A stretch of DNA of 64,000 bases, from assembly GCA_027494015.1 (NCBI GenBank), contig JAOSJP010000034.1, positions 1 through 64,000 of the forward strand. The letters are read 5' to 3'. The position numbers and the translations under genes are program-made. The notes beneath the pieces were generated by a model. It made no database searches and was not told where the DNA came from. It was given only the letters and a program-made list of their open reading frames with translations. Each line of letters opens with the position of its first letter. Within the stretch, counting starts at the first letter, position 1. Shown in pieces: positions 49,761 through 60,291 of this stretch. This DNA is from Anaerolineae bacterium. GTDB taxonomy: Bacteria; Chloroflexota; Anaerolineae; Aggregatilineales; Aggregatilineaceae.

Positions 49761-51035
49761 ATGTACTTACGCACCCCTAAACGGTACCGGCCAGGGCGCA
49801 AGCGCCAGCTACGCCTCTTCTCCGGGCGCGCCCTGGTGCGGTTGCTGCTCGTCGTCGTCTTGGCATGGATAGGCTGGCTGATCTGGGAGCAGCGCGAGCG
49901 CGTGCGCACCTCCGTGCTGCCGGAACTGGAGAGCCTGGCCGAGGCAGTGCAGACGCAGGTCGCACCCGCGCCCACCCCAACCGCCACGCCGGATATCGTG
50001 ACGGCTGAGATCGAGTGCACCAACGCCTACCGACAGGGCGACCTGGAAATGGCCATCCGCCAGTGCACCGTGCTGGCCGAGGCCCATCCCAATGACGTGG
50101 CGCTGCACTACCAGGTCGCCCATACTCTGGTCATCACCTCGAATTTCGGGCGGAACGCCGACCGTCTGAGCCAGGCCCTCACCTACGCCGAAAAGACGAT
50201 CAACGCCAATCCAGCGGCCCCTCACGGCTGGGCGATACGCGCCAGGGCGCTGGATTGGAAGGGCGCGTATGGCGAAGCGCTGGCCTCGGCGCTGCACGCG
50301 CGCGCGCTCGACGAAACCTACGCGCCCACCTACGCCTTCCTGGGCGAAATCTACATTGACATGGGTCAGTACGATACGGCCCGCAGCTACCTGGATCAGG
50401 CGCTCGAACTGGACACAGCCGGTGTCGCTGTCGCTGACACGTTCCGCAACCTGGGGCTGCTCTATTCGAACCAGGGGCGCTGGGAAGAGGCCGTCCAGCC
50501 CTATCAGGCGGCGCTGCGCAACGCGCCCAACCAGCCCTACATCGCCGTCGAGCTGGCGAATAACTACGTGGCGCTGGGCGAGCTTGAGCAGGCAATTCAG
50601 GTGCTGGTCGCCACGCTGGAGCGCAACCCGCGCGATACGTCTGTGCTGTTCTCGCTGGGCAGCGCGCACACGCGCAACGGCAACGTGGAGCGCGCCTACG
50701 AGTACTACCGGCGCTGCCTGGATGTAGACCCGGAGAATGTGCCCTGCCTGTCGTACCTGGGTGGGCTGCAATGGAGCGACGGCGATTTCGTCACCGCCGC
50801 CGTCAACCTGGAGCGAGCCATCTCCCTCGGCTCAACCGACCCGGACGATTACTACCAGCTTGGCCATTCGCACGCTTCGCTGGGGCGCTGCGACCTGGCC
50901 GTGCCCTTCCTTCAGCAGGGCTACCAGATTGTGCTGGAGCGCGACGATGCCCGGCGTCAGGCCGCTTTCGCCAACGCCCTGCAATCGTGCGGCGTGCGCA
51001 CCACGCCACTCTCCACTACCGAGGCCAACCAGTAG
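49761..51035 (+). CDS. Membrane-anchored TPR protein, copy 2
   Basis: An intact 424-residue protein, a divergent duplicate of the preceding gene. It has the N-terminal MYLRTPKRYRPGRK stretch (compare MYIRRDRSNLHFGR), a membrane helix (LVRLLLVVVLAWIGWLIWEQ) and a PTPTATP spacer. TPR-like units include EIECTNAYRQGDLEMAIRQC, AIRARALDWKGAYGEALASA, AFLGEIYIDMGQYDTARSYL and DTFRNLGLLYSNQGRWEEAV. Both copies repeat a Cys pattern near the C-terminus (CLDVDPENVPC here). No enzymatic motif. It lies immediately upstream of the groEL control region. Confidence 0.85.
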   Translation: MYLRTPKRYRPGRKRQLRLFSGRALVRLLLVVVLAWIGWLIWEQRERVRTSVLPELESLAEAVQTQVAPAPTPTATPDIVTAEIECTNAYRQGDLEMAIRQCTVLAEAHPNDVALHYQVAHTLVITSNFGRNADRLSQALTYAEKTINANPAAPHGWAIRARALDWKGAYGEALASALHARALDETYAPTYAFLGEIYIDMGQYDTARSYLDQALELDTAGVAVADTFRNLGLLYSNQGRWEEAVQPYQAALRNAPNQPYIAVELANNYVALGELEQAIQVLVATLERNPRDTSVLFSLGSAHTRNGNVERAYEYYRRCLDVDPENVPCLSYLGGLQWSDGDFVTAAVNLERAISLGSTDPDDYYQLGHSHASLGRCDLAVPFLQQGYQIVLERDDARRQAAFANALQSCGVRTTPLSTTEANQ

Positions 51036-51089
51036 CCTTCCCCGGCGGGCCAGACGCGAGAATTTTATACGCATTTCTAACGCCCATCG

Positions 51090-51116
51090 TTAGCACACAG
51101 CGGGCCGGAGTGCTAA
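51090..51116 (+). promoter_or_regulatory. CIRCE operator 1 (one mismatch) for HrcA
   Basis: TTAGCACAC-N9-GAGTGCTAA matches the CIRCE consensus TTAGCACTC-N9-GAGTGCTAA except at one position of the left arm. It lies just upstream of the -35 element. Confidence 0.9.
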
Positions 51117-51123
51117 ATTGTGC

Positions 51124-51152
51124 TTGACAGTGCGATCTGCCGTTGGTAAGAT
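51124..51152 (+). promoter_or_regulatory. groEL promoter
   Basis: A perfect TTGACA (51124-51129), 17-bp spacer and TAAGAT (51147-51152). It is flanked by the two CIRCE sites, so HrcA bound to either would block it; heat shock should relieve repression. Confidence 0.85.
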
Positions 51153-51162
51153 CGCGCTCGAT

Positions 51163-51189
51163 TTAGCACTCGCCTGTCGAGAGTGCTAA
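51163..51189 (+). promoter_or_regulatory. CIRCE operator 2 (perfect) for HrcA
   Basis: TTAGCACTC-N9-GAGTGCTAA, an exact CIRCE inverted repeat, starts 10 bp after the -10 box and overlaps the transcription start and early leader. Confidence 0.97.
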
Positions 51190-51302
51190 ACGCTTTGCTG
51201 GCTCATCGCAGCAACAGTTTTTGCGGGCGCGTGTTGGGCTGCGCCAGCCACACGCATTGAACGGAATCACCCACGAGCGACTGAAACTAAGGAGAGCACA
51301 GA

Positions 51303-52931
<1,629 letters not shown>

Positions 52932-52961
52932 GCGGTCCGCCCGCTCATCACCTGGAAACAG

Positions 52962-53000
52962 ACAGGCGGCCCCCGTGCCAGGGGAGCCGCCTGTTGTTTT
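52962..53000 (+). terminator. Rho-independent terminator of groEL
   Basis: ACAGGCGGC (52962-52970) pairs with GCCGCCTGT (52986-52994) around an inner CCCC/GGGG hairpin, followed by TGTTTTC. It sits 30 bp after the groEL stop. Confidence 0.85.
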
Positions 53001-53082
53001 CTAGCGATTTCAAGACCAGCCGTGTATAGTCCCTAATGGGATTTGCTATTCAACACGGGTAATGCACACCGGGCGTCTTGTA

Positions 53083-54453
53083 ATGGAAGCATTCTCGGTC
53101 GGCGCCACAGTTGGCGGCTACGCGATCCTCGAAGAGGTCGGTCGGGGCGGTATGGCGACCGTTTACCGCGCCCACCAGCTCTCAATGAGCCGCGATGTTG
53201 CGCTCAAGGTGCTGCCCTCGCAGTACCTCAACCAGCCCACGTCCCTCGACCGCTTCAGACTGGAAGCCAGCATCGTCGCGCGCCTGGAGCACCGCGCCAT
53301 CGTGCCCGTGCACGACTACGGCCAGTTTGAGGATATTCCGTACCTGGTGATGCGCTATATGGACGGCGGCTCAGTGGATGACCTGCTGGCTGCCGGGCCG
53401 ATCGCGCCGGAGCGCACCCTGCAAATCGTGCTGCAAATCGCGCCGGCGCTCGACTATGCGCATCGCCAGGGCGTGCTGCACCGCGACCTCAAGCCGAGCA
53501 ACATCCTGCTCGACGCCAACGGCGACGCCTACCTCACCGACTTCGGCATCGCGCGCATCCTGGGCCAGAACACCAGGCCATTGACGACCAGCGGCGTGGT
53601 TGGCACGCCATCCTACATGTCGCCGGAGCAGGCGCAAGGGCACGATCTCGACGGGCGCTCCGATGTCTACGCGATAGGCGTGGTGCTGTTCGAAATGCTC
53701 ACCGGTACCAGGCCGTTCGAGGGCGACACGCCCTACACAGTGGCCGTCAAGCACGTGACGGAACGCCCGCCCTCCCCCTGCGCGATCAACCCTGCGCTGT
53801 CGCGCGCTGTGGAGAATGTGCTGCTGAAGGCGCTCGAAAAGAAGCGCGAGAATCGCTACGGAACGGCGGTCGCGCTGGCGGACGCTCTCAAGCACGCCGT
53901 CGAGGGAGCGCACGGGAGCGCCGCCGTGTCGCCCATGCTCACCGAGACCGAGCCTTCGCTCACCGAGCGGCTGAAAGCTGGCGCGTCGCGCCGCAGGCTG
54001 GATACCGGGCTGGTACTCCTGCGCCGCCCAGAAGCCGGCCAGCCCCTTCCCCAACCGCAGCCCTCGCCTTCCCCGCCAGCGATCTCCTACGCGGTGCCGC
54101 GCGTCATTGCGCGGCGACGGCGGCGCAAGTCCAGCGGCTGGACTACCTGGCTGGCCGCCGCTCTCCTGGCGGCGCTGGTCGTTCTCGCAGTAGCAGTGGG
54201 CGGCGTGTACTACCTGATCAACGACACGCCGCCGACCAGGAACACCGCGCCCGACTACGCCGCAACCGCCATCTTCAAGCTGACGGCGACCAAAGAGGCG
54301 ATCATGCAGCCCACGCTTGGCGTCAGCGAACCCGGTGGCAGCGCCGGCGCCGCCGAAGTCGCGCCGTCTCCCTTGCCCACCAACACCCCGCGCCCGCCCA
54401 TCGAAGGGGCGAACGAGGACGTTACTCACAACACCGGGGCGCTCCCTGAATGA
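53083..54453 (+). CDS. PknB-type Ser/Thr protein kinase with membrane anchor
   Basis: An intact protein of ~456 residues; ATG 53083 (MEAFSVGATVGGY) or 53062. The kinase domain spans residues ~15-270: glycine loop EEVGRGGMATVYRA, catalytic Lys in DVALKVLP, HRDLKPSNILLD, DFGIARILG, activation-loop end GTPSYMSPEQA, and DGRSDVYAIGVVLFEMLTG. A basic juxtamembrane stretch (RRRRRKSSGWTTW) precedes one membrane helix (LAAALLAALVVLAVAVGGVYY) and a ~70-residue Pro/Thr/Ser-rich outer tail without PASTA repeats. It phosphorylates Ser/Thr on cytoplasmic partners; FHA proteins such as that at 33 kb are natural readers. Confidence 0.93.
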   Translation: MEAFSVGATVGGYAILEEVGRGGMATVYRAHQLSMSRDVALKVLPSQYLNQPTSLDRFRLEASIVARLEHRAIVPVHDYGQFEDIPYLVMRYMDGGSVDDLLAAGPIAPERTLQIVLQIAPALDYAHRQGVLHRDLKPSNILLDANGDAYLTDFGIARILGQNTRPLTTSGVVGTPSYMSPEQAQGHDLDGRSDVYAIGVVLFEMLTGTRPFEGDTPYTVAVKHVTERPPSPCAINPALSRAVENVLLKALEKKRENRYGTAVALADALKHAVEGAHGSAAVSPMLTETEPSLTERLKAGASRRRLDTGLVLLRRPEAGQPLPQPQPSPSPPAISYAVPRVIARRRRRKSSGWTTWLAAALLAALVVLAVAVGGVYYLINDTPPTRNTAPDYAATAIFKLTATKEAIMQPTLGVSEPGGSAGAAEVAPSPLPTNTPRPPIEGANEDVTHNTGALPE

Positions 54454-54491
54454 GGCCCCGGTGTGTGTGCTGGCTGTCAACCGTCCAGCAA

Positions 54492-57386
54492 CTACCAGCC
54501 GCGTTTTTTGGCGGCGGCGATCTTAATCGCTCCCAGGAAACGCTCCAGCCCCTGTGAGACGCTGCCTTCGGGCAGGTGGAAGCGCACCACGCGGCGGTGT
54601 TTGGCCTGCAGCGCTTCCAGATCGCCTTGCGCCTGCGCCCGCTTGAGCAGCATGAAGTCATACGGCTCGCCAGGGATGGGAATCTCCTCGAAGTTCTCGA
54701 CCGTGATCTGGATGAACACCCCGTTATTGGGGCCGCCCTTGTGCAACTGGCCGGTCGAGTGGAGGAAGCGCGGCCCATAGCCCAGCGTCACGGCGCGCAC
54801 GGTTGCGTGGCGTAGCTCCTGGCGAATCGCCTCCAGCAGTTGGTTGTGGCGCTGCGTCGGCGCAAGATAGGCCATCAGCGCGATGTAATCGCCGGAGCCT
54901 GCCAGGCTCATATGCGCCAGCAGCATATTGACCAGATCGCCATAATCAAAGCCGCGCTGCTTGACAATGCGGCGCAGCGTCTCGGCAGTCCGAGGATCGG
55001 CGTAGAGTTTCAGCCCGTTTTCCTCCAGCACCGGCGCTTCTTCGGGCAGACCGCCGTGCCCGGCGAGATGATCGAGCAGGCGGCTGGTGTTGGCCTTGCT
55101 CTCCTGGACGTTGGGCTGATCGAACGGGTTGATTTGCAGCAGGTGCCCGGCCACGGCAGTGGCAAACTCCCAGCGGAAGAACTCCCCGCCCAGGTCATAG
55201 GCATCGGCCAGATGCAGCGTCATCACCGGGTGACCGGCGCTGCACAGATCGCCCACCAGGCGATCCGAGTGACCACGTGCGTCGTCCAGGCGCAGGTAGA
55301 CGAAGAAGCGGTCGTCATCGAAGTCGCGCGGATCGTCCGGCGTCACGTTGGCGATGGGCACGATGCCCTTGCCCTCTTTGCCAGTGCTCTCGGCAATGAG
55401 CTGCTCCGCCCACAGGCCAAAGCTGCTGATTGCGGACGAGGCGATCAGCGATACTTTGTCGCGTCCCTGCAAGGCCAGGTAGCCCAGCGCCGTGCCAAGC
55501 CATGCCCCGGGGTTGCTGACTGTGGGGACGTTCTTGGCGCAAGCCGAAGCCATCTTGCGCGCGCTGACGAGCAGCCGGTCGAGGTCGAGGCCCATGATCG
55601 CGGCGGGCACCAGCCCGAAGTAGCTCAGCACGCTGTAACGCCCGCCGATGTCCTCAGGATTCAGGAACAGGTATTTGAACCCCTTGTCGCGCGCCGTCTT
55701 TTCGAGCGACGATCCGGCGTCAGTGATGGCGCAGAACTGCTCGCCTGCGCTCGCACCGCGCCGGGCCTCCACCAGGCTGAAGAAGTGCTTATAGAGCGAG
55801 ATCGTCTCGACCGTGCTGCCCGATTTGGTGGAGACGATGAACAACGTGTTGTCCAGGTCAAGGGTCCCCGCAGCCAGAGCAATGGCCTGCGGGTCAGTCG
55901 TGTCCAGAACAATCATGTCCGGGAAACCCAGCAGGACCCCGAACGTCTGGCGCATCACCTCGGCGGCCAGGCTGCTGCCGCCCATGCCCAGCAGCAGGGC
56001 ATGGCTGTAGCCGCGCGCGCGCACGTCGTCGCGCAGCGCGTAGACCGGCGCGAGGAACGTCTCGTCGGCATCAGCAACGTCGAGCCAGCCGAGGCTGGTG
56101 CTGATCACCTGCTGGTGAACGGATTCCTCCTTCCACACCGACGGGTCTTTGTCCCAGATACGCCGCGTGATCTTCTGCTTGTCAAGCTGGGCGAGCGTAT
56201 CGCGCAGATCAAGCTCGTAGGCGTCGCAGCACATGGACTGGCGCTTGATCACGCCGGTCAGCAGGACCTGGCGCTTGCCCTCAATCGCCTCCAGGAGCCG
56301 CCGGTAGTCGTTGGCGAACGCCTCAACGCCATCGCTCTGAAGCTGTTGCACCACCGTGTCCATGCGCACGCCGACTTCGGCAAGCCCGGCCATCACCTCG
56401 CGCGCCTCGTCCACACCCTGTTCCAGCGTGAGGGCAACCGTGCCGTGATCGCGAAAGGCGTCAATTGTCTGCAGCGGCAGGGTGTTGATCGTGTGCGGGC
56501 CGATCAGCGTATCCACGTAGTACGTATCCGGGTAGATCGGATTCTTGGTGCTCGTGCTGGCCCACAGCGGGCGTTGCACGCGCGCGCCGTGCTCGCGCAG
56601 CCGGGCGAACCGCTCGCTTTCGAAGATCTCCTTGAAGTGGTCGTAAGCCAGCTTGGCGCTGGCGATTGCCGCCTTGCCCAGCAGCCGGCGGTTGAGCTGC
56701 GCGGTGTCAAAGCCGCCGCGCAGCCTGCCCGCGCGGATGTTGCCCTCCAGGATGTTGTCCACCACGGTGTCAATGCGGCTGAGGAAGAAGCTGGCTACGG
56801 ACGCCACACGAGAGATGTCCTGCCCGGCTTCCAGGCGGCGCTCCAACCCGCGCACGTAACGCTGCGCTATCTCAGAGTAATTGGACACAGAAAAGAGCAG
56901 CGTGACGTTGACGTTGATCCCGGCGGCGGTAGCCTCTTCAATGGCCAGCAAGCCCTGCGGCGTGCCGGGAATCTTGATCATGACGTTGGGCCGGTTGACC
57001 GCGCCGAAGAGCCGCTTGGCCTCGCTGATCGTCTGCCCAGTGTCGTAGGCCAGCAGCGGCGAAACCTCCAGGCTCACGTATCCGTCCACGCCGTCCGTGC
57101 GCTCATAGACCGGGCGCAGAACATCGGCGACGGCCTGAATGTCCGCAATGGCCAGCGCCTCGTAGATGCCGGTCACGTCCAGGTCAAGCAGCTCGGAGAT
57201 CGCCGCGTCGTATTCCTCGCTGTCTGCGATGGCTTTGGCGAAGATGGTCGGGTTGGAGGTCATGCCCATGATGCCCCCTGCCACCAGCCTCTCAAGCTCG
57301 CCCGATGCGATCAGGCTGCGCTTGATGTAGTCCATCCAGATACTCTGTCCGCATTGCTGCACCGCGATCAGGGGGTTAGCAGACAT
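54492..57386 (-). CDS. Bifunctional transaldolase/glucose-6-phosphate isomerase
   Basis: An intact 964-residue fusion of two sugar-phosphate enzymes. Residues ~1-370 form a transaldolase: QSIWMDYIKRSLIASGEL, GMTSNPTIFAKAI, and the Schiff-base Lys in NVMIKIPGTPQGL, with VTLLFSVSNYSEIAQRYV and RPLWASTSTKNP. Residues ~400-964 form glucose-6-phosphate isomerase: ALLLGMGGSSLAAEVMRQTF, VSTKSGSTVETISLYKHFF, GGRYSVLSYFGLVPAAIMG, and the end GYGPRFLHSTGQLHKGGPN with the conserved H and K. It interconverts C3-C7 sugar phosphates and G6P/F6P in the cytoplasm. rpiB is 84 bp upstream, indicating a non-oxidative pentose-phosphate operon. The fusion is known in a few phyla. Confidence 0.96.
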   Translation of the reverse strand: MSANPLIAVQQCGQSIWMDYIKRSLIASGELERLVAGGIMGMTSNPTIFAKAIADSEEYDAAISELLDLDVTGIYEALAIADIQAVADVLRPVYERTDGVDGYVSLEVSPLLAYDTGQTISEAKRLFGAVNRPNVMIKIPGTPQGLLAIEEATAAGINVNVTLLFSVSNYSEIAQRYVRGLERRLEAGQDISRVASVASFFLSRIDTVVDNILEGNIRAGRLRGGFDTAQLNRRLLGKAAIASAKLAYDHFKEIFESERFARLREHGARVQRPLWASTSTKNPIYPDTYYVDTLIGPHTINTLPLQTIDAFRDHGTVALTLEQGVDEAREVMAGLAEVGVRMDTVVQQLQSDGVEAFANDYRRLLEAIEGKRQVLLTGVIKRQSMCCDAYELDLRDTLAQLDKQKITRRIWDKDPSVWKEESVHQQVISTSLGWLDVADADETFLAPVYALRDDVRARGYSHALLLGMGGSSLAAEVMRQTFGVLLGFPDMIVLDTTDPQAIALAAGTLDLDNTLFIVSTKSGSTVETISLYKHFFSLVEARRGASAGEQFCAITDAGSSLEKTARDKGFKYLFLNPEDIGGRYSVLSYFGLVPAAIMGLDLDRLLVSARKMASACAKNVPTVSNPGAWLGTALGYLALQGRDKVSLIASSAISSFGLWAEQLIAESTGKEGKGIVPIANVTPDDPRDFDDDRFFVYLRLDDARGHSDRLVGDLCSAGHPVMTLHLADAYDLGGEFFRWEFATAVAGHLLQINPFDQPNVQESKANTSRLLDHLAGHGGLPEEAPVLEENGLKLYADPRTAETLRRIVKQRGFDYGDLVNMLLAHMSLAGSGDYIALMAYLAPTQRHNQLLEAIRQELRHATVRAVTLGYGPRFLHSTGQLHKGGPNNGVFIQITVENFEEIPIPGEPYDFMLLKRAQAQGDLEALQAKHRRVVRFHLPEGSVSQGLERFLGAIKIAAAKKRGW

Positions 57387-57470
57387 ATGAAAGTCTCCTC
57401 GTCAACAGGTCAGCAGGGATAGGCCCCCTGCTCGATTTCCAGAACAGCCTAGCTGCTGAGGGCATGCAGA

Positions 57471-57932
57471 TCACGAGCGCGGCGGCGCACCTTCCAGGGT
57501 GCGCACCTTCCCATGGCGGCGCACGTAGCGCGCCACCTGTACCTGGAAACGCGCGCTCAGGAATGCCGCGACCAGCTCCTCGGCCAGCGCCGGGCCGATC
57601 ACGCGGCTGCCCAGACACAGCACATTCATATTATCGTGCTCGACGCCCTGATGTGCCGAATAAGTATCGTGGCACAGACAGGCGTAGATGCCGGGAATCT
57701 TGTTGGCGGCGATGCACGCCCCCACTCCACTGCCGCACACGACGATGCCCCGTTCTGCCGAGCCATCCACCACCAGGCGGGCAACCGCCTCCGCGTAGTC
57801 GGAGTAGTCTTTCGGCTCGTCGGGATTGTCGGTGCCCACGTCCAGGATCGTGTGGCCCTGTTGCGTGAGAGACTGCACCAGGGCCGCTTTCAGCGAGAAG
57901 CCGGCGTGATCCGCTCCCAATGCTATCTTCAT
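57471..57932 (-). CDS. rpiB: Ribose-5-phosphate isomerase B
   Basis: An intact 153-residue enzyme of the RpiB/LacAB family from ATG 57932. [15 protein letters not shown] starts the fold, followed by [20 protein letters not shown] and [18 protein letters not shown], where the Cys of VCGSG(V/I)G is the catalytic base region, and [19 protein letters not shown] ends in the conserved HDNMNVL segment. It interconverts ribose-5-phosphate and ribulose-5-phosphate. It is in one direction with the downstream transaldolase/isomerase fusion, forming a compact pentose-phosphate unit. Confidence 0.95.
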   Translation of the reverse strand: MKIALGADHAGFSLKAALVQSLTQQGHTILDVGTDNPDEPKDYSDYAEAVARLVVDGSAERGIVVCGSGVGACIAANKIPGIYACLCHDTYSAHQGVEHDNMNVLCLGSRVIGPALAEELVAAFLSARFQVQVARYVRRHGKVRTLEGAPPRS

Positions 57933-58020
57933 GGCTCGCCCTTCGTTGAATACGGTAACGGCTTGCAGCGGCCCGATTATAGCGCGCCCCCGTCCAAAGA
58001 AAAGACAGGCGGCCCGTATG

Positions 58021-58404
58021 GGCTGCGTGCAAAAGTTGTCAGCGACTTGCTTGACGCGGGGGCATTGACCTCACCCCCAGCCTCGCGGCGCTCGGCTTGC
58101 CCCCTCTCCGTGCATGGAGAGGGGGCGGCGAGGCCCGCGTCAGTGGGCCGAGCGGGGGTGAGGTAAAGGAGGGCGCAGCAGCGCCCCTACCTGACAGGTT
58201 TTCCACGCCCCCTTGGCGGCGGCTGCGTGCAAAAGTTGTCAGCGACTTGCTTGACGCGGGGGCATTGACCTCACCCCAGCCTCGCGGCGCTCGGCTTGCT
58301 CCCTCTCCATGCATGGAGAGGGGGCGGCGAGGCGCGTCAGCACCGAGCGGGGGTGAGGTAAAGGGGGGCGCAGCAGCGCCCCTACCTGACAGGTTTTCCA
58401 CGCA
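58021..58404 (+). repeat. Tandem 200-bp repeat, two copies, each with a large palindrome
   Basis: Copy 1 begins at 58021 and copy 2 at 58221, both with GGCTGCGTGCAAAAGTTGTC; copy 2 ends about 58404. Each unit has a ~48-bp lead, a palindrome bounded by CCTCACCCC and GGGGTGAGG (58069-58163 and 58269-58358) enclosing a CCCCTCTCC-N6-GGAGAGGGG hairpin, then GGGCGCAGCAGCGCCC and a CCTGACAGGTTTTCCACGC tail. The copies differ by a few substitutions and short indels. No open reading frame of interest. The palindrome core also occurs at 15582-15683. Confidence 0.85.
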
Positions 58405-58455
58405 CCCGGCCCGTATATTCAGGGCCGCCGCAAGGGTCGCGTGATCGGTCGCCGT

Positions 58456-60024
58456 CTAGCCGGGCGCAAGTGTCGGAGTCGGGCCGCTAGGAGCGGGTGT
58501 GCTGGTGGGCAGCGGTGCCTGCGTAGGAGCCGGAGGCAGCGTGGGCGCGCCCCCGGTTGTGCCCGCGCCGCCAGAAGACGTAGGGGCCGAGGGGGCTATG
58601 GGCAGCGCCGGCCCACTATCGGCCACGCAGCGGAAGCCAATGGCCGCTGTGGGATTGCCGGGCGGCTGGCTCATGCGGTGCACCGAGCGCAGGAACAGCG
58701 GGATCGTGTCCCAGCTTCCGCCGCGATGCACCTTCTCCGTGCCGGCAATCGGGCCTTTGGGATTCGGGTCTGGCGCGTTGAGCTGCTGTGTGTAGTAATC
58801 CGGCTGGTACCAGTCATACACCCATTCGGACACGTTGCCAGCCATGTTGAACACCCCGTAGGGGCTTATACCGCTGGGGTAGGACGTGACGGGCACCGTG
58901 CCCGCCTGCTCCACAATGGAGGTCATCGCACGCTGCGTGTCGAACTCGAAGCCCCAGGGGTAGACGCGGTTCTGCGAGCCGCGCGCCGCGCGCTCCCACT
59001 CCGCTTCGGTCGGCAACCGCCGGTTGAGCGCCGTGCAGTACTCCGCCGCACCCCACCACGTCACGTAAGTGGCGGGATGCTGGCTGTAGAAGCCCGGATT
59101 GCGCACGGAATAAGTGGTTCCGTCAAACTGGATGAGACTGTTCTCCTGCTCTTCGGTAGTCTGGGCGCAGGGCTGGCCCTGGCACTGCGTCTTATGGCTG
59201 TTCGGCCCCATCCAGTTCAGGAAGGTGACGAACTGCGTCACAGTGACCTCGTACACCTCCATCGAAAAAGTGTCCACGGTGGTCTGGTGAGGGGGCGTGG
59301 AGTCTGACACCCAGCTCAAATCTTCGCAGGTCTTGCCGTAAAGCTGGCACTCGTCCATCGCCTGGGTCGCCTCTTCCAGCGTGGTGCCCATCATGAACGT
59401 GCCGCCGGTCACCTCGACCATCTCCGTCTTGATCGCGTCCAGCTCCGGGGGAACGGCGGGCGCTTGCGGCAGGCCCACAGCCGCCACCTCCGGCTCGTCC
59501 GGCGGCGACCCGACGGCGGGCGTATTCTCAGCCGCCGCCGCGACCTCAGCAGGGGTGGCCTCAGCGCCCCCCTCGCCAGCCGGGGGCATCGGCTCAGCGG
59601 CGCTCTCCGTCTCTGCCGCCGCAGGACTCTCCTGTCCCGCCGCCGCGCCTGTCGGAAGCAGCGACGGCACCGGCGCGAACGGCGCGAGAGTATCGGCGGG
59701 CGTCAGGTCAGCGTCAACAGCCGGCGTTTCACCGGCTTCCAGCGAGACGATCGGGGCCACCTCCGCCCCTCCCGGCACCTGGGCGACGCTCGTCTCGGTC
59801 TGTTGCGTGGTGGTCTGCTGAGCGACTTCCGTTTCGTTGGGGACGATGCGGACTGAGGGCGTGGCCGTGTCGCCTTCGAGCGGAGGGAAGGCAATCGCCC
59901 CCAGCGCGTACCCACCCACGCAGATCACCAGCGCAAACCCCAGCCCCAACATCAGTCCGATCATCAACCACTGCCAGCCAGCGTCGCGCGTGCGCCGGCG
60001 CAAACTGCCGTAGTCATCCTTCAT
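58456..60024 (-). CDS. Membrane-anchored formylglycine-generating enzyme (SUMF1)-domain protein
   Basis: An intact 522-residue protein from ATG 60024. Residues ~15-45 form a membrane helix (LMIGLMLGLGFALVICVGGYA); residues ~50-200 are an Ala/Pro/Glu/Thr-rich stalk. The FGE-sulfatase domain spans ~205-470: TEMVEVTGGTFMMGTTLEEA, VDTFSMEVYEVTVTQFVTFL, HPATYVTWWGAAEYCTALNR, RLPTEAEWERAARGSQNRV, YGVFNMAGNVSEWVYDWY and KVHRGGSWDTIPLFLRSVH, ending IGFRCV. A Pro/Thr tail closes it. The family includes true formylglycine generators and many domains of other or unknown function. No sulfatase is adjacent, so catalysis is unproven. Confidence 0.9.
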   Translation of the reverse strand: MKDDYGSLRRRTRDAGWQWLMIGLMLGLGFALVICVGGYALGAIAFPPLEGDTATPSVRIVPNETEVAQQTTTQQTETSVAQVPGGAEVAPIVSLEAGETPAVDADLTPADTLAPFAPVPSLLPTGAAAGQESPAAAETESAAEPMPPAGEGGAEATPAEVAAAAENTPAVGSPPDEPEVAAVGLPQAPAVPPELDAIKTEMVEVTGGTFMMGTTLEEATQAMDECQLYGKTCEDLSWVSDSTPPHQTTVDTFSMEVYEVTVTQFVTFLNWMGPNSHKTQCQGQPCAQTTEEQENSLIQFDGTTYSVRNPGFYSQHPATYVTWWGAAEYCTALNRRLPTEAEWERAARGSQNRVYPWGFEFDTQRAMTSIVEQAGTVPVTSYPSGISPYGVFNMAGNVSEWVYDWYQPDYYTQQLNAPDPNPKGPIAGTEKVHRGGSWDTIPLFLRSVHRMSQPPGNPTAAIGFRCVADSGPALPIAPSAPTSSGGAGTTGGAPTLPPAPTQAPLPTSTPAPSGPTPTLAPG

Positions 60025-60180
60025 CGCAACGGCTCCTCACTCATCACAGGCATGGCCGACGCACAGGGTCAGCCGCCGTTTTCTCTCAACACATCTCAAC
60101 ACATGAGGAGCGATCCGTCTCCTGGTCGAAATCAGCAGAGGGTTCAGGGGCCGGAGTCATCAGGTTGTCCCGATTCTTCA

Positions 60181-60211
60181 AGTCAGGACTCCAGACTCAA
60201 CACTCCTGACT
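60181..60211 (+). repeat. AGTCAGGA-N15-TCCTGACT hairpin
   Basis: A perfect 8-bp inverted repeat lies in the 267-bp gap between the SUMF1 and endonuclease genes, within a CTCA/GACT-rich stretch. It may end the endonuclease transcript or belong to the SUMF1 promoter region. No T run. Confidence 0.35.
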
Positions 60212-60291
60212 CAGCACGCAACGCCCGTGCGCGGCTGATTCGCTCGCTCCATTACTATACCGCTCTCACCAGAGCGCACCAAACGCCTGGC

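Noticed and set aside
54840..57422. An 860-codon plus-strand frame opposite tal-pgi
   Set aside because: The minus strand encodes a complete transaldolase/isomerase; the plus-strand product has low-complexity antisense character.
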